Below are positions 8,640 through 17,622 of a stretch of DNA of 64,000 nt, one piece after another. Each line of letters opens with the position of its first letter. The first letter of the stretch is position 1. Under the pieces are notes generated by a model. That model was not told where the DNA came from and made no database searches. It was given only the letters and a program-made list of their open reading frames with translations. The translations under genes and the position numbers were made by a program. Source of the DNA: Sphingopyxis sp. OPL5 (GTDB lineage: Bacteria > Pseudomonadota > Alphaproteobacteria > Sphingomonadales > Sphingomonadaceae); contig NZ_CP060725.1 of the NCBI RefSeq assembly GCF_003797775.2, positions 1,178,001 through 1,242,000 of the forward strand, read 5' to 3'.

Positions 8640-9901
8640 CCGCCGGTCAGGCGCTCTGCGCGGCCGTAGGCGCCGCGCGCATAGCCCTTCACCCAGTCGC
8701 CGAGCAGTTTCAGATAGCCGTCGGTGATCCGGGTCACGCTGCGTTCGCCGTCGGCCCCGGTGGTGAACTCGAACATGCCATGATCGGTGTTCGGGAAGAG
8801 ATAGACGTCGACCGGCTTGCCCGCCGTCTTCAGGCCCATCAACGCGGTCCGGGTGGTTTCGATCGGCGCCTCGCGATCCTCACCCGCGAGCACCCAAAGC
8901 AGCGGCGTGTCGAGTGTCCGCAGCGCCGCGACCGCGTCATAATCCCAGATCAGTTCGAGATTGTCGAAGCGCGCGCGCCCGACGCGGCGTAGTTCCTCGT
9001 TCGTCATCCGCGCCATCGCGCCGCTATATTCGCCCTCGATCTTCGCTGCCCATGGCTGCGCCGCCATCTCGCGCCGCGCCGCCTCGAGCGCGTCATAACC
9101 GTCCCTGAAATTCGACAGCAGCAGCGTCGCGGTCGCTTGCGACAACCGCGTCACCAGCGCCTCGGCATCCTTGCCGAGTCCCGCAGCGCGGACTTCTGAC
9201 ACCATCTGCTCGCGATCCTCCTCGATCGGCGAGGCGACGAGCCCGAAACCGACCGCGACGAAATCGGCCTTGCTGCGCGTCGCCGCGAGCGGGGCGACCC
9301 AGCCGCCCTGGCTGCCGCCGAAAAAGCCCGCACGACCGTACCGCCCCGCCGCGAGGCCGCGCGCGGTGTCGAGCGCCTTCGCCGCATCGGCGGCGAGCAA
9401 TTCGAAATTCTGCGTATATTCGCCCTCGGACCCGCCGGTCCCGCGCTTGTCATAGACGAACACCGAAATCCCCTGCGCCGCCATCGCATAGCCATAGACG
9501 CCGCCGATCGGCGACGTGCGTTCGGAGCCGTGCACCATCACGACCAGCGGCCGCTTGGCATCGGCGCCGGGCGGTTCGATCAGCACGCCGGTCAGCGGGG
9601 TGCCGACGCTGTCGAAGCGCGCCGGGGTCTCGCGGAAGACGATCCTGTTCCAGCGCGCGCCCTGCACTTCGACCATGCCGTCGCGGCACGCCAGCGGCGC
9701 GGCCGCCTCGCTCGTCGCGCCGCGGCGCCCGTCGCGGAACAGATAGCGCAGCCCCGGCGCGGGGACGCTCGGCACCGGCGCCAGCACGACGAAATCGGCG
9801 TCGGCGGCGGCATAGGTGCCCGGCGCGCAGGCGGGCTGCGCAGTGGCGGGCGAGGACAGGGCGGCGAACGCGACGGCGCATGCGAAGGCGATATTTTTCA
9901 T
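8636..9901 (-). CDS. Exported alpha/beta hydrolase
   Basis: A 421-residue serine hydrolase with a signal peptide (MKNIAFACAVAFAALSSPAT, cleavage after TAQ). The start at 9901 is chosen because it gives this peptide; the open frame extends much further upstream without a better start. VVMVHGSE forms the oxyanion strand, FFGGSQGGWVAP carries the GxSxG nucleophile (GGSQG), LAGEDREAP the acid and NTDHGMFEF the His. It is likely periplasmic and acts on esters or peptides. Relatives are annotated as prolyl-oligopeptidase-like or dienelactone-hydrolase-like enzymes. The specific substrate is unknown. Confidence 0.85.
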   Translation of the reverse strand: MKNIAFACAVAFAALSSPATAQPACAPGTYAAADADFVVLAPVPSVPAPGLRYLFRDGRRGATSEAAAPLACRDGMVEVQGARWNRIVFRETPARFDSVGTPLTGVLIEPPGADAKRPLVVMVHGSERTSPIGGVYGYAMAAQGISVFVYDKRGTGGSEGEYTQNFELLAADAAKALDTARGLAAGRYGRAGFFGGSQGGWVAPLAATRSKADFVAVGFGLVASPIEEDREQMVSEVRAAGLGKDAEALVTRLSQATATLLLSNFRDGYDALEAARREMAAQPWAAKIEGEYSGAMARMTNEELRRVGRARFDNLELIWDYDAVAALRTLDTPLLWVLAGEDREAPIETTRTALMGLKTAGKPVDVYLFPNTDHGMFEFTTGADGERSVTRITDGYLKLLGDWVKGYARGAYGRAERLTGG

Positions 9902-9992
9902 GATGTTGCGTTTAGACTGGCCAGCGCCAAATCCGAACCGCCTTCGACCAAGAAACATTGCCGATCGACGGGCGCGAGCGCATGGTCGCGGC

Positions 9993-10664
9993 ATGACCAG
10001 TGCATCGCACCGCGCCGCCAAGGGGCTGCGCCAGTTTCTCGATCCCGAACAGCAACACGGCTGGCTGGAAGGCGAGTATCGTCCGCCCGACGCCAACGAG
10101 CGGGCCGAATCGATCGAGCAACGCTTCAGATATGCGGGGCGCTTCGAAAAACTGCTGCGCCGCCCGCAGGCGGAAGACCTGCTGGCGATCCTCGGCCTGT
10201 ACGCCGCCGCCTGCATCCCGGTGCCGCGCCTGACCGAGCGCCATTACTGGTCGGTCTCGTGCCTGCCCTCGACCTCGGACAAGCCGCTCGTCCGCGTCAA
10301 TGCGAGCTGGATGGAGCTGTTCACCTTCTATGCGGACGGCGACGATCTACGGGCGCGGTTCATCGTCCATCTTTCGGATTTCACCGCCGACGGGTCGTGC
10401 GATCCCGAACAGGTGGACCACCCGCTGCTCGAGCGATGCGTCGCCGCACCCGAGGATGTGAGCTGCTTCTTTCCGAACGGCGCCGATATGCTCGGGATCA
10501 GGGTTCGCAGCGCCGCATCCATCCGCGCCTTTCTGTCGAACGCACATGCCTTGCGGGGCATCCGCGCCTTCAACCTGACGCATATGAACCGCGGCCGGAA
10601 CGCCTATCAGGCGAGCCATTCATACAGCGTCGCGGACCATATGGTGGGCGAGGAGCGGTCCTGA
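9993..10664 (+). CDS. Conserved hypothetical cytoplasmic protein
   Basis: A 223-residue soluble protein with no signal peptide or membrane helix, starting at ATG 9993 (MTSASHRAAKGLRQFL). It is divergent from the exported hydrolase, 91 bp apart. It contains several Trp/Tyr-rich patches (RHYWSVSCLP, ASWMELFTFY) and a Cys-containing middle, but I recognise no domain. The length of the frame and normal codon use support a real gene. It may be coregulated with the divergent hydrolase. Confidence 0.6.
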   Translation: MTSASHRAAKGLRQFLDPEQQHGWLEGEYRPPDANERAESIEQRFRYAGRFEKLLRRPQAEDLLAILGLYAAACIPVPRLTERHYWSVSCLPSTSDKPLVRVNASWMELFTFYADGDDLRARFIVHLSDFTADGSCDPEQVDHPLLERCVAAPEDVSCFFPNGADMLGIRVRSAASIRAFLSNAHALRGIRAFNLTHMNRGRNAYQASHSYSVADHMVGEERS

Positions 10665-10683
10665 CGCGCTGCGAGCGACCCGG

Positions 10684-11640
10684 TCAGTCGGCCTTGTCGA
10701 CCGGCACCGACACCGTCCCGCCGCTGACCGAGGGCTTGTCGGGCCGCTTCGCCACCGCGATCGCCAGCCCAACCAGTGCCGCCGCACCGCCCGCGATCGA
10801 CAGCGGCGCCCAGCGATAGCCCTCGAGCACGGTTGAGAATCCCATCGCGATGATCGGGATCAGCACGCTCGACCAGGCGGCCTGTCCCGGCCCGACCTCG
10901 CGAATGATGTTGAAATAAAGCGGAAAGGTGACCGCGCTCGCGATCACGCCCAGATAGAGCACCCCGGCGATATAGGCGGGCGTGGTCTCGATGACCGGCG
11001 GCCCCGTCGTGATCCACGCGAAGCTCGCATCGCCGAGCGCGCCGAACAGCATCGCCCAGGCGATCATCACCACCATCGATTGCGCACGCGCGATTTTGGC
11101 GCCCTGCATGACGTTCGAGGTCGATGCGCTCATCACCCCGCTCAAAGCCAGTACCGTGCCGAGCAGCACCTCGCCCGCGCCGACCGTCGCGGCACGATAT
11201 TCGTGGAGGATCATCATGCCGACCCCGACGATCGCGATTCCCGCCCCGGCGAGGAAGCGCCCCTCGACCTTCGTCTTGAGGAAGACGCGCCCGAGCAAGG
11301 TGTTCGGCACGATCAGCAGCGCGAACAGCACCGCGACGAGTCCCGAGGTGATATGCTGTTCGGACCGGTAGACGAAGTTGAAGTTGAACGCGAATTGAGC
11401 GAGGCCCAGCAGCGCCGCGAAGCCCCACGCCCAGCCCGATAGCAACAAGGATTCGCGCCGCCACAGCGCATAGGCGAACATCGCCGCCGCGCCGACGAAG
11501 AAACGATAGGCGACCGACCAGCTCGGCGGCACGACCCCCAGCTGCCCGGTGATGACGATCCACGTCGAGCCCCAGATCAGCGTGATGAACGCGAACGGCA
11601 GCAGGACGCGCGGCGTCAAAAGGCTGGGCTGCGCGCTCAC
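10684..11640 (-). CDS. EamA/DMT-superfamily permease
   Basis: A 318-residue inner-membrane exporter with ten predicted helices in two EamA repeats. The first starts PFAFITLIWGSTWIVI, carrying the WGSTW signature common in RhaT/YedA-like members, and the second lies around LLGTVLALSGVMSASTSNVM. The start overlaps the stop of the threonine aldolase gene by 4 bp (ATGA), so the two form an operon and the permease may move an amino acid or its breakdown product. The substrate is inferred only from this neighbour. Confidence 0.87.
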   Translation of the reverse strand: MSAQPSLLTPRVLLPFAFITLIWGSTWIVITGQLGVVPPSWSVAYRFFVGAAAMFAYALWRRESLLLSGWAWGFAALLGLAQFAFNFNFVYRSEQHITSGLVAVLFALLIVPNTLLGRVFLKTKVEGRFLAGAGIAIVGVGMMILHEYRAATVGAGEVLLGTVLALSGVMSASTSNVMQGAKIARAQSMVVMIAWAMLFGALGDASFAWITTGPPVIETTPAYIAGVLYLGVIASAVTFPLYFNIIREVGPGQAAWSSVLIPIIAMGFSTVLEGYRWAPLSIAGGAAALVGLAIAVAKRPDKPSVSGGTVSVPVDKAD

Positions 11641-12647
11641 AGCGCCGCGATGGCTGCCGCGAGCGGCGCGACGGCTTCGGCGTCCTGGTCCCAGCTCACC
11701 ACCAGCCGCGCCGCACCCTCGCCCCAGTCGTAGAAATCGAAGCCCTTGGCGCGCAGGTCAGCGGCATCCTCGGCGCTGATCCGCACGAACAGCTCGTTCG
11801 CCTCGACCGGATACATCAGCCGGTCGCCGCATGCCGCCGCGAGCGCCGCGGCGCCGGCATTGGCGGCGCGCGCGTTGGCCAGCCACAGATCGTCCTTGAG
11901 CATCGCGCGGATCTGCGCCGCGACGAAACGCCCCTTGCTGAGCAGGTGGCCGCCGCGCTTCTTGAGTTCGCGCACGCCTGCGCCGCCGCTGCCGCCGAAG
12001 AAAACCAAAGCCTCGGCCATCATCGCGCCGTTCTTGGTGAAACCGAAGGACAGCGCATCGACCCCGGCGCGCCAGGTCACATCGGCGGGCGCGCAACCCG
12101 CGAAGGCGACGGCATTGGCGAAACGCGCGCCGTCCATATGGAGCTTCAACCCCTTGCTCCTGGCGATCTCGCTGATCTCGCGCACCTCGTCGGGGCGCCA
12201 GGCGAGGCCATATTCGGTCGCGTTGGTGATGCTGATCGCGGCGGGCTGGACCTGATGCACGTCGTTCCGGATCGCGGCGATCCGCGCTTTCAGCGCCTCG
12301 GCGTCGATCTTCGCGCCCGCACCGGGCAGCGTCATCAGCTTGGCGCCGCCCGAATAAAAACTCGGCGCGCCGCATTCGTCGACTTCGATATGCGCCTCTT
12401 CATAGCAGAGGATGCCCTGCCAGGGCCGCACGAAATGCGCGAGGATGATGCTGTTCGCGGCCGTGCCGGTCGGGATCCACACGACCTCGCAGTCGGTTTC
12501 GAACAGCTCCGAAAAGGTCGCGTCGAGCGACTGGCTCAGCGCGTCGCCGTCATAGGCAGTGTCGACGTGGTTGGCGGCCGCCAGCGCTTCCATCACCTTG
12601 GGATGGACGGTCGCGGCATTGTCGGAGAAGAAGCGGGTCGCGGTCAT
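11637..12647 (-). CDS. ltaE: Low-specificity L-threonine aldolase family
   Basis: PLP fold-type I enzyme of 336 residues that cleaves beta-hydroxy amino acids such as L-threonine or allo-threonine to glycine and an aldehyde. RFFSDNAATVHPKVMEAL is the typical start, LHMDGARFANA carries the PLP-binding Asp-Gly-Ala-Arg, and SFGFTKNGAMMAEAL has the Schiff-base Lys. The coupled DMT permease immediately downstream could export the product or import the substrate. Family assignment is strong; stereospecificity cannot be told. Confidence 0.92.
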   Translation of the reverse strand: MTATRFFSDNAATVHPKVMEALAAANHVDTAYDGDALSQSLDATFSELFETDCEVVWIPTGTAANSIILAHFVRPWQGILCYEEAHIEVDECGAPSFYSGGAKLMTLPGAGAKIDAEALKARIAAIRNDVHQVQPAAISITNATEYGLAWRPDEVREISEIARSKGLKLHMDGARFANAVAFAGCAPADVTWRAGVDALSFGFTKNGAMMAEALVFFGGSGGAGVRELKKRGGHLLSKGRFVAAQIRAMLKDDLWLANARAANAGAAALAAACGDRLMYPVEANELFVRISAEDAADLRAKGFDFYDWGEGAARLVVSWDQDAEAVAPLAAAIAAL

Positions 12648-12690
12648 GTCGCGCCCTTAGCGCAGCGAAACGCGGCACGCCAGCGGGGCC

Positions 12691-12876
12691 TCAATGGCGG
12701 CGATAGACGTAACGTTTATAGGTCCGCGACCAGCGCACCAGATAGCGCCCCGGCCAGATGAAGCGCGTGCGCATCCCGGTGCGATTGACGTTCAGCGCAA
12801 AGCGCGGAACCAGCACAGTGCGCCATTCCCAATCGTCGCGTTCGGAGGTCACGTCCTCCGCGTTCCATTCGTCCAT
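12691..12876 (-). CDS. Small basic/aromatic hypothetical protein
   Basis: A 61-residue candidate protein (MDEWNAEDVTSERDDWEWRT at the start, KRYVYRRH at the end), with an acidic first third and a very Arg/Tyr/Trp-rich remainder. It fills part of the 381-bp gap between the aldolase and argG genes on the same strand. Nothing homologous comes to mind. The patterned composition is more protein-like than random, but support is modest. Confidence 0.35.
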   Translation of the reverse strand: MDEWNAEDVTSERDDWEWRTVLVPRFALNVNRTGMRTRFIWPGRYLVRWSRTYKRYVYRRH

Positions 12877-13028
12877 GTCCGCTACCCCATTGGATGGTGG
12901 CAGCCTCTTCCCGACATTATCGTTCGATTGCCGGGACGGTAGGTATCACGCGCAGGACGCCGGGTCGACCGCATGCGATCGATCCGGCCGTTCGCTGCGG
13001 CGATTCCTGCCCCGAACGGGTCGAAGCG

Positions 13029-14246
13029 TCAGCGGTCGCGTTTCGCCAGCAACTTCAGGCGCAGCGCGTTCAATTTGATGAAGCCCGCCGCATCTTTCTG
13101 GTCATAGGCGCCGGCATCGTCCTCGAAGGTCACATGGCGCTCGCTGTACAGGCTGTTCGGCGACTTGCGGCCGACGACGCTGGCATTGCCCTTGTAGAGC
13201 TTGAGCCGCACCGTGCCCGACACCTTTTCCTGGCTATGGTCGATCGCCGCCTGCAGCATCTCGCGCTCGGGGGCGAACCAGAAGCCGTTGTAGATGAGCT
13301 CGGCATATTTCGGCATCAGCTCGTCTTTCAGATGCGCGGCGCCGCGATCGAGCGTGATGCTTTCGATGCCGCGATGCGCGCGGGCGTAGATTTCGCCGCC
13401 CGGCGTTTCGTACATGCCGCGCGACTTCATGCCGACGAAGCGGTTCTCGACGAGGTCGAGCCGACCGATGCCATGCTTGCGGCCGAGGTCGTTGAGCGCC
13501 GTCAGCAACGTTGCGGGCGACATCGCCTCGCCGTTCAGCGCGACGCCGTCGCCGCGTTCGAAATCGACCGTGATATATTCCGGAATGTCGGGCGCGTCCT
13601 CGGGATTGACCGTGCGCGAATAGACATAGTCGGGGGTCTCGTCCCACGGATTTTCGAGCACCTTGCCCTCGGACGAGGTGTGGAGCAGGTTCGCGTCGGT
13701 CGAGAAGGGGCTTTCGCCGCGCTTGTCCTTGGGCACCGGAATCTGGTGCTTTTCGGCGAATTCGATCAGCGCGGTTCGGCTGGTCAGATCCCATTCGCGC
13801 CAGGGCGCGATCACCTTGATGTCGGGGTTCAGCGCATAGGCGCTGAGCTCGAAACGCACCTGGTCGTTGCCCTTGCCGGTCGCGCCATGCGCCACGGCGT
13901 CGGCGCCGACTTCCCTGGCGATCTCGACCAGCCGCTTCGAAATCAGCGGACGCGCGATCGAGGTGCCGAGCAGATAATCGCCCTCATAGCGCGCATTGGC
14001 GCGCATCATCGGGAAGACGAAATCGCGCACGAACTCCTCGCGGACATCGTCGATATAGATGTGCTCGGGCTTGATCCCCATCAGCTCGGCCTTGGCGCGC
14101 GCGGGTTCCAGCTCGTCACCCTGCCCGAGGTCGGCGGTGAAGGTCACCACCTCGCAGCCATAGGTCACCTGCAGCCATTTCAGGATGACGCTGGTGTCGA
14201 GCCCCCCCGAATAGGCGAGGACGACACGCTTGATGGACTCGGACAT
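13029..14246 (-). CDS. argG: Argininosuccinate synthase
   Basis: Condenses citrulline and aspartate with ATP in the penultimate step of arginine synthesis. The protein has 405 residues, the normal size. The N-terminal PP-loop [18 protein letters not shown] binds [23 protein letters not shown] and [15 protein letters not shown] bind citrulline and aspartate. The protein continues to the end without gaps. It is divergent from a Sel1-repeat gene, and no other arg gene is adjacent. Confidence 0.97.
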   Translation of the reverse strand: MSESIKRVVLAYSGGLDTSVILKWLQVTYGCEVVTFTADLGQGDELEPARAKAELMGIKPEHIYIDDVREEFVRDFVFPMMRANARYEGDYLLGTSIARPLISKRLVEIAREVGADAVAHGATGKGNDQVRFELSAYALNPDIKVIAPWREWDLTSRTALIEFAEKHQIPVPKDKRGESPFSTDANLLHTSSEGKVLENPWDETPDYVYSRTVNPEDAPDIPEYITVDFERGDGVALNGEAMSPATLLTALNDLGRKHGIGRLDLVENRFVGMKSRGMYETPGGEIYARAHRGIESITLDRGAAHLKDELMPKYAELIYNGFWFAPEREMLQAAIDHSQEKVSGTVRLKLYKGNASVVGRKSPNSLYSERHVTFEDDAGAYDQKDAAGFIKLNALRLKLLAKRDR

Positions 14247-14388
14247 GGCAGCACCTTCTGGCGGGAAATGACGGGGCGGCGCCTAACAGGCCGATCCGCG
14301 CGGCGCAACGCCTTGGCGCGTTCTTACAAGTTTCCGCGCCCGCCATGCGGCATGATCGCGCGGGGGACGCGCCTGCAGGATGATTGTC

Positions 14389-15462
14389 ATGCGAATGATC
14401 TTGACCTTCGCCGCGCCGCTGCTCGCGCTGGCGACGGCCTCCTCGACGCTGAGCGCCGGCGGCGCGATGCCCGACCCCACCCGCGAATATAACCAGAATG
14501 TCGATTGCCATAACGCCTATGACCGGTTGGTGGCGGAGAAGAAGGCCGGGACCAGCCCGTCGGCAGCGGCGCTGGTGTGGGCGCAAAGCTATGAGGCGGG
14601 CGCCAATGCCGGCACCCCCTGCCCCGCGCCGCTGCCCGAAATGACCGCGCGCGGCGGCAACTGGTATATTCGCACGACCGAAGGCCGCGACGCCGCGCTC
14701 GCCTATGCGCAGAAACAGAAGGACCCCGCCGCGCTCAGCGAGATCGGCCACGCGTGGATCAACAGCAGCGTCGCCGGCGGCACCCCGCAGGACGGGCTGG
14801 CGCTGATCGAGCAGGCCGCCGACCTTGGCGACCCGGTCGCGCTCTATTCGGTCGGCACCCTCTATGGCGCCGGGATCATCGGCGGCAAGAAGGACCCGGC
14901 CAAGGCGTTTGAACTGCTCAGCCAGTCGGCGGCGGCGGGCCACATCGACGCCATCTATCGCACCGGGCTCTATTATCTGGAGGGCATCGGGACGAAAAAG
15001 GACCCGAAAAAGGCCTTCGCCGCCTTCAAGTCCGCCGCCGAGCGCGGGCATTTTTACGCCGTCATCATGGCGTTCGACATGATCAACAGCGGCACCGGCA
15101 CCAGGAAGGATTTCGACCTCGCCTATCGTCTGTCGCGGATCGTCGCCGACCAGGGCGAACCCTATGGCGCCGTGATGGCGGCGTCGTCGTTGCTCCAGCT
15201 CAAGAACCCGCTGCCGCATGAAGACGAGATTCTCTATTGGATGGACGAGGGCATCGCGCGCGGCGACGACAACATCCGCGGCCAGCTGATCCCGCTCCGC
15301 GCTCAGGTCGTCGGCGCCTTCACCAAGTCCAAGGCGCCCCCCGAGTACAAGCCGCGCGTGTTCAAGGCGTGCCCGATGAAGACCGTGTGCCTGGTGAACC
15401 ATTATTCGGGGCTGCAAAGCTGCACCACGAACAAGGATTATTGGAGCGACTGCGACGGGTGA
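14389..15462 (+). CDS. Exported Sel1-repeat (SLR) protein
   Basis: A 357-residue secreted helical-repeat protein. ATG 14389 is preferred to 14380 because AGGA at 14377-14380 is then 8 bp away. Residues 1-22 form a signal peptide. At least four Sel1-like repeats run from about residue 110 to 270, recognised by AGIIGGKKDPAKAFELLSQS, LEGIGTKKDPKKAFAAFKSA and RKDFDLAYRLSRIVADQG. The C terminus has four Cys (KACPMKTVC, LQSCT, SDCDG), suggesting a disulphide-stabilised cap. Such proteins are periplasmic scaffolds or cell-envelope regulators; no partner is evident. Confidence 0.82.
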   Translation: MRMILTFAAPLLALATASSTLSAGGAMPDPTREYNQNVDCHNAYDRLVAEKKAGTSPSAAALVWAQSYEAGANAGTPCPAPLPEMTARGGNWYIRTTEGRDAALAYAQKQKDPAALSEIGHAWINSSVAGGTPQDGLALIEQAADLGDPVALYSVGTLYGAGIIGGKKDPAKAFELLSQSAAAGHIDAIYRTGLYYLEGIGTKKDPKKAFAAFKSAAERGHFYAVIMAFDMINSGTGTRKDFDLAYRLSRIVADQGEPYGAVMAASSLLQLKNPLPHEDEILYWMDEGIARGDDNIRGQLIPLRAQVVGAFTKSKAPPEYKPRVFKACPMKTVCLVNHYSGLQSCTTNKDYWSDCDG

Positions 15463-15465
15463 GTA

Positions 15466-15607
15466 ATTCTCCCAATGGCCGCAGGGGGACCGCCGCCACA
15501 GGCGGTGGTGGAGGGGCCGAAAGGTCGCACGACGCCTGACGGCGTCGGCCCCTCCGTCACCCGCTTCGCGGCTGCCACCTCCCCATCGCTTCGCGACAGG
15601 GAGGATT
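15466..15607 (+). repeat. Modular palindromic repeat B, copy 1
   Basis: About 140-bp intergenic element. It has a GGGGGACCG...GGTGGTGGAGGGGCC segment, a central GACGCCTGACGGCGTC palindrome, then GCCACCTCCCCATCGCTTCG and GACAGGGAGG. The same modules occur at 33545-33696, 44209-44365, 48711-48858 and 51205-51338. The left end here is diverged (CCCAATGGCCGCAGGGGG). Confidence 0.85.
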
Positions 15608-15736
15608 GGTACGACACCCGTGTCCTTGCCTTCGGACAGGAAGGTACCGACGCGGTCGCCGCGCGGACGACCGTTGCGGATCGTGGCTAACGCTTTATCA
15701 TTCTTTCCCGTCCACTTGTCCGGCGAGGAGAGATTT

Positions 15737-17077
15737 ATGGACATCGCGACGCCGCCCAAAAAGACGCTCTGGTCGCGCGCCCGCGCGATGGCCGAGGCGG
15801 CGCCGCCGACACGCAACCGCTATGTCGATTTCCTGCGCGCTTTTTCGATCCTCGCGGTCGTCGTCGGCCACTGGCTCGTCGCCGCGCCCTATATGAAGGA
15901 CGGCGCGGTCGAGGGCGGGCATCTGCTCGGCATATTGCCGTGGACGCAGTGGCTGACCTGGGGGTTTCAGGTGATGCCGCTCTTTTTCCTCGTCGGCGGT
16001 TTTTCGAACGGGCTGTCGTGGGCGGCGACCCAGCGCAATGGCGGGCGCTTCACGACCTGGTTCGCGGCGCGCGTCCGGCGGCTGATCAACCCGGTGCTGC
16101 CGCTGCTGCTGATCTGGGCGCTCGTCACCCTGTTCGGCACGCAGGCCGGCATCGACCGCACGGTGGTGAAGATGGCGACGCAACTCGCGCTCGTCCCTGT
16201 ATGGTTCCTCGCCGTCTATCTGATCGTCACCGCGCTGACGCCGTGGAGCCATGCAGCGTGGCGGCGCTTTGGCCTCACGTCTTTCTTCGCGCTCGTCGCG
16301 GCGGCGGTCGTGATCGACATCGCGACGCTGCAATATGGCATTCCCTATGTCAATTTCTTGAACTTCGTCTTCGTGTGGGTCGCGATCCACCAGCTCGGCT
16401 ATGCCTGGCACGACGGGCGAATCGCCGCGCCGCTGCTCTGGGCGGCGGCGGGCCTGGTCGCGCTCGGCCTGCTCGTTGGCCTTGGCCCCTATCCGGTCGC
16501 GATGATCGGGGTGCCCGGCGCGGAGCTCAGCAATTCGATGCCGCCGACGCTGGCACTGCTCGCGCTCGGCATCGCGCAGACCGGGCTCGCGCTCGTGCTC
16601 GAAAAACCCGCGCGCGCGATGCTCGATGGCCTCACCGCATGGACGACGGTGGTCCTGATCAACGGCATGATCATGACCGTCTATCTCTGGCACCTCACCG
16701 CCTTCGTGCTGGTGATGGTCGCCGCGTGGCTGCTCGGCGGCATCGGGCTTCATGTCGAGCCGGGAAGCACCGCATGGTGGCTCGCGCGTCCGATCTGGTT
16801 TTTGCTCTATATCGCCTTGCTCTTCCCCTTCATCCTGCTCTTCGCGCGCTACGAAAGCGGCGGCAAAGCGGCCGAGGGCGACGTCACCCATGCCCGGCTG
16901 ATCCTCGGCATGCTGATGATCTGCACCGGGCTCGCGATGACCGCGGCGATCAGCATCGCCAGCCCGCTCGGCGTCACCGGCGTCCGCCTGTGGGTCGTTG
17001 CCCTGCCCTTCCTCGGCGCCGCGCTGGTCGGTTTCGGTCCCGCCGCGCGCCTGTTGATGCGCCGCGTCGAAACCTAG
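15737..17077 (+). CDS. Acyltransferase 3 family membrane protein
   Basis: A 446-residue integral membrane acyltransferase (OafA/YrhL/NodX superfamily), which usually O-acetylates cell-surface sugars or peptidoglycan. ATG 15737 follows a GAGGAGA ribosome site; longer in-frame readings run into repeat B. The hallmark NRYVDFLRAFSILAVVVGHW gives the first helix with the catalytic His, followed by about ten more helices, including MPLFFLVGGFSNGLSW and MTVYLWHLTAFVLVMV. The substrate is unknown. The DUF1801 gene starts 10 bp downstream, suggesting an operon. Confidence 0.88.
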   Translation: MDIATPPKKTLWSRARAMAEAAPPTRNRYVDFLRAFSILAVVVGHWLVAAPYMKDGAVEGGHLLGILPWTQWLTWGFQVMPLFFLVGGFSNGLSWAATQRNGGRFTTWFAARVRRLINPVLPLLLIWALVTLFGTQAGIDRTVVKMATQLALVPVWFLAVYLIVTALTPWSHAAWRRFGLTSFFALVAAAVVIDIATLQYGIPYVNFLNFVFVWVAIHQLGYAWHDGRIAAPLLWAAAGLVALGLLVGLGPYPVAMIGVPGAELSNSMPPTLALLALGIAQTGLALVLEKPARAMLDGLTAWTTVVLINGMIMTVYLWHLTAFVLVMVAAWLLGGIGLHVEPGSTAWWLARPIWFLLYIALLFPFILLFARYESGGKAAEGDVTHARLILGMLMICTGLAMTAAISIASPLGVTGVRLWVVALPFLGAALVGFGPAARLLMRRVET

Positions 17078-17087
17078 GAGACGCGAG

Positions 17088-17525
17088 ATGGCCAAGACCG
17101 AGATCAAGACCAGGGCGACCGAGGTAACCGTCGCCGACTATATCGCATCGCTCCCCGAAGAACGCCGCCGCGAGGAGGCGCCGGTGATCGACGCGATCCA
17201 CCGCCGCGTTACCGGCCTCGAGCCGAAAATGTGGGGGCCGTCGATCATCGGTTATGGCAGCTATGACTATCACTATGACAGCGGCCATTCGGGCACCATG
17301 GCGCGCGCCGGCTTCAGCCCGCGCAAGGCGGCGATCACCCTCTATTTGATGGAGGATTATGGCGACCGCCAAGCCGAGGCCGACGCGCTGTTCGCGGCGC
17401 TCGGCAAGCACAAGACCAGCAAGGTCTGCCTCTATATCAACAAGCTCGGCGACGTCGATCTGGGCGTGCTGGAAAAGCTGGTGGCGCTCACTTGGGACGC
17501 GATGAACGCGCGCTATCCGAAGTAA
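17088..17525 (+). CDS. DUF1801 domain protein
   Basis: A 145-residue cytoplasmic protein with the DUF1801 (YdhG/YdeI-like) fold: TVADYIASLPEERRREEAPV, PKMWGPSIIGYGSYDYHYDS, GFSPRKAAITLYLMEDYG, and the closing KLGDVDLGVLEKLV. Family members are small beta-barrel-like proteins of unknown role, some linked to metal or stress responses. It begins 10 bp after the acyltransferase. Family assignment is good; function is not known. Confidence 0.88.
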   Translation: MAKTEIKTRATEVTVADYIASLPEERRREEAPVIDAIHRRVTGLEPKMWGPSIIGYGSYDYHYDSGHSGTMARAGFSPRKAAITLYLMEDYGDRQAEADALFAALGKHKTSKVCLYINKLGDVDLGVLEKLVALTWDAMNARYPK

Positions 17526-17531
17526 AATCTC

Positions 17532-17608
17532 CGTCATTGCGAGCGTAGCGAAGCAATCCAGAGTATGCGTAAACCGCTCTGGATTGCTTCGCTACGCTCG
17601 CAATGACG
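17532..17608. repeat. Intergenic perfect hairpin repeat A, copy 2 (inverted)
   Basis: Perfect 32-nt arms (17532-17563 and 17577-17608) with a 13-nt loop, beginning CGTCATTGCGAGCGTAGC. The reverse complement of its loop matches copy 1 at 11 of 13 bases, so the copy is inserted in the opposite orientation. Arm differences from copy 1 are mirrored on both sides. It sits between convergent genes. Confidence 0.92.
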
Positions 17609-17622
17609 ATATCATGGGGACC

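Noticed and set aside
12894..14492. Long plus-strand frame opposite argG
   Set aside because: argG is unambiguous; the plus frame is a composition artefact.
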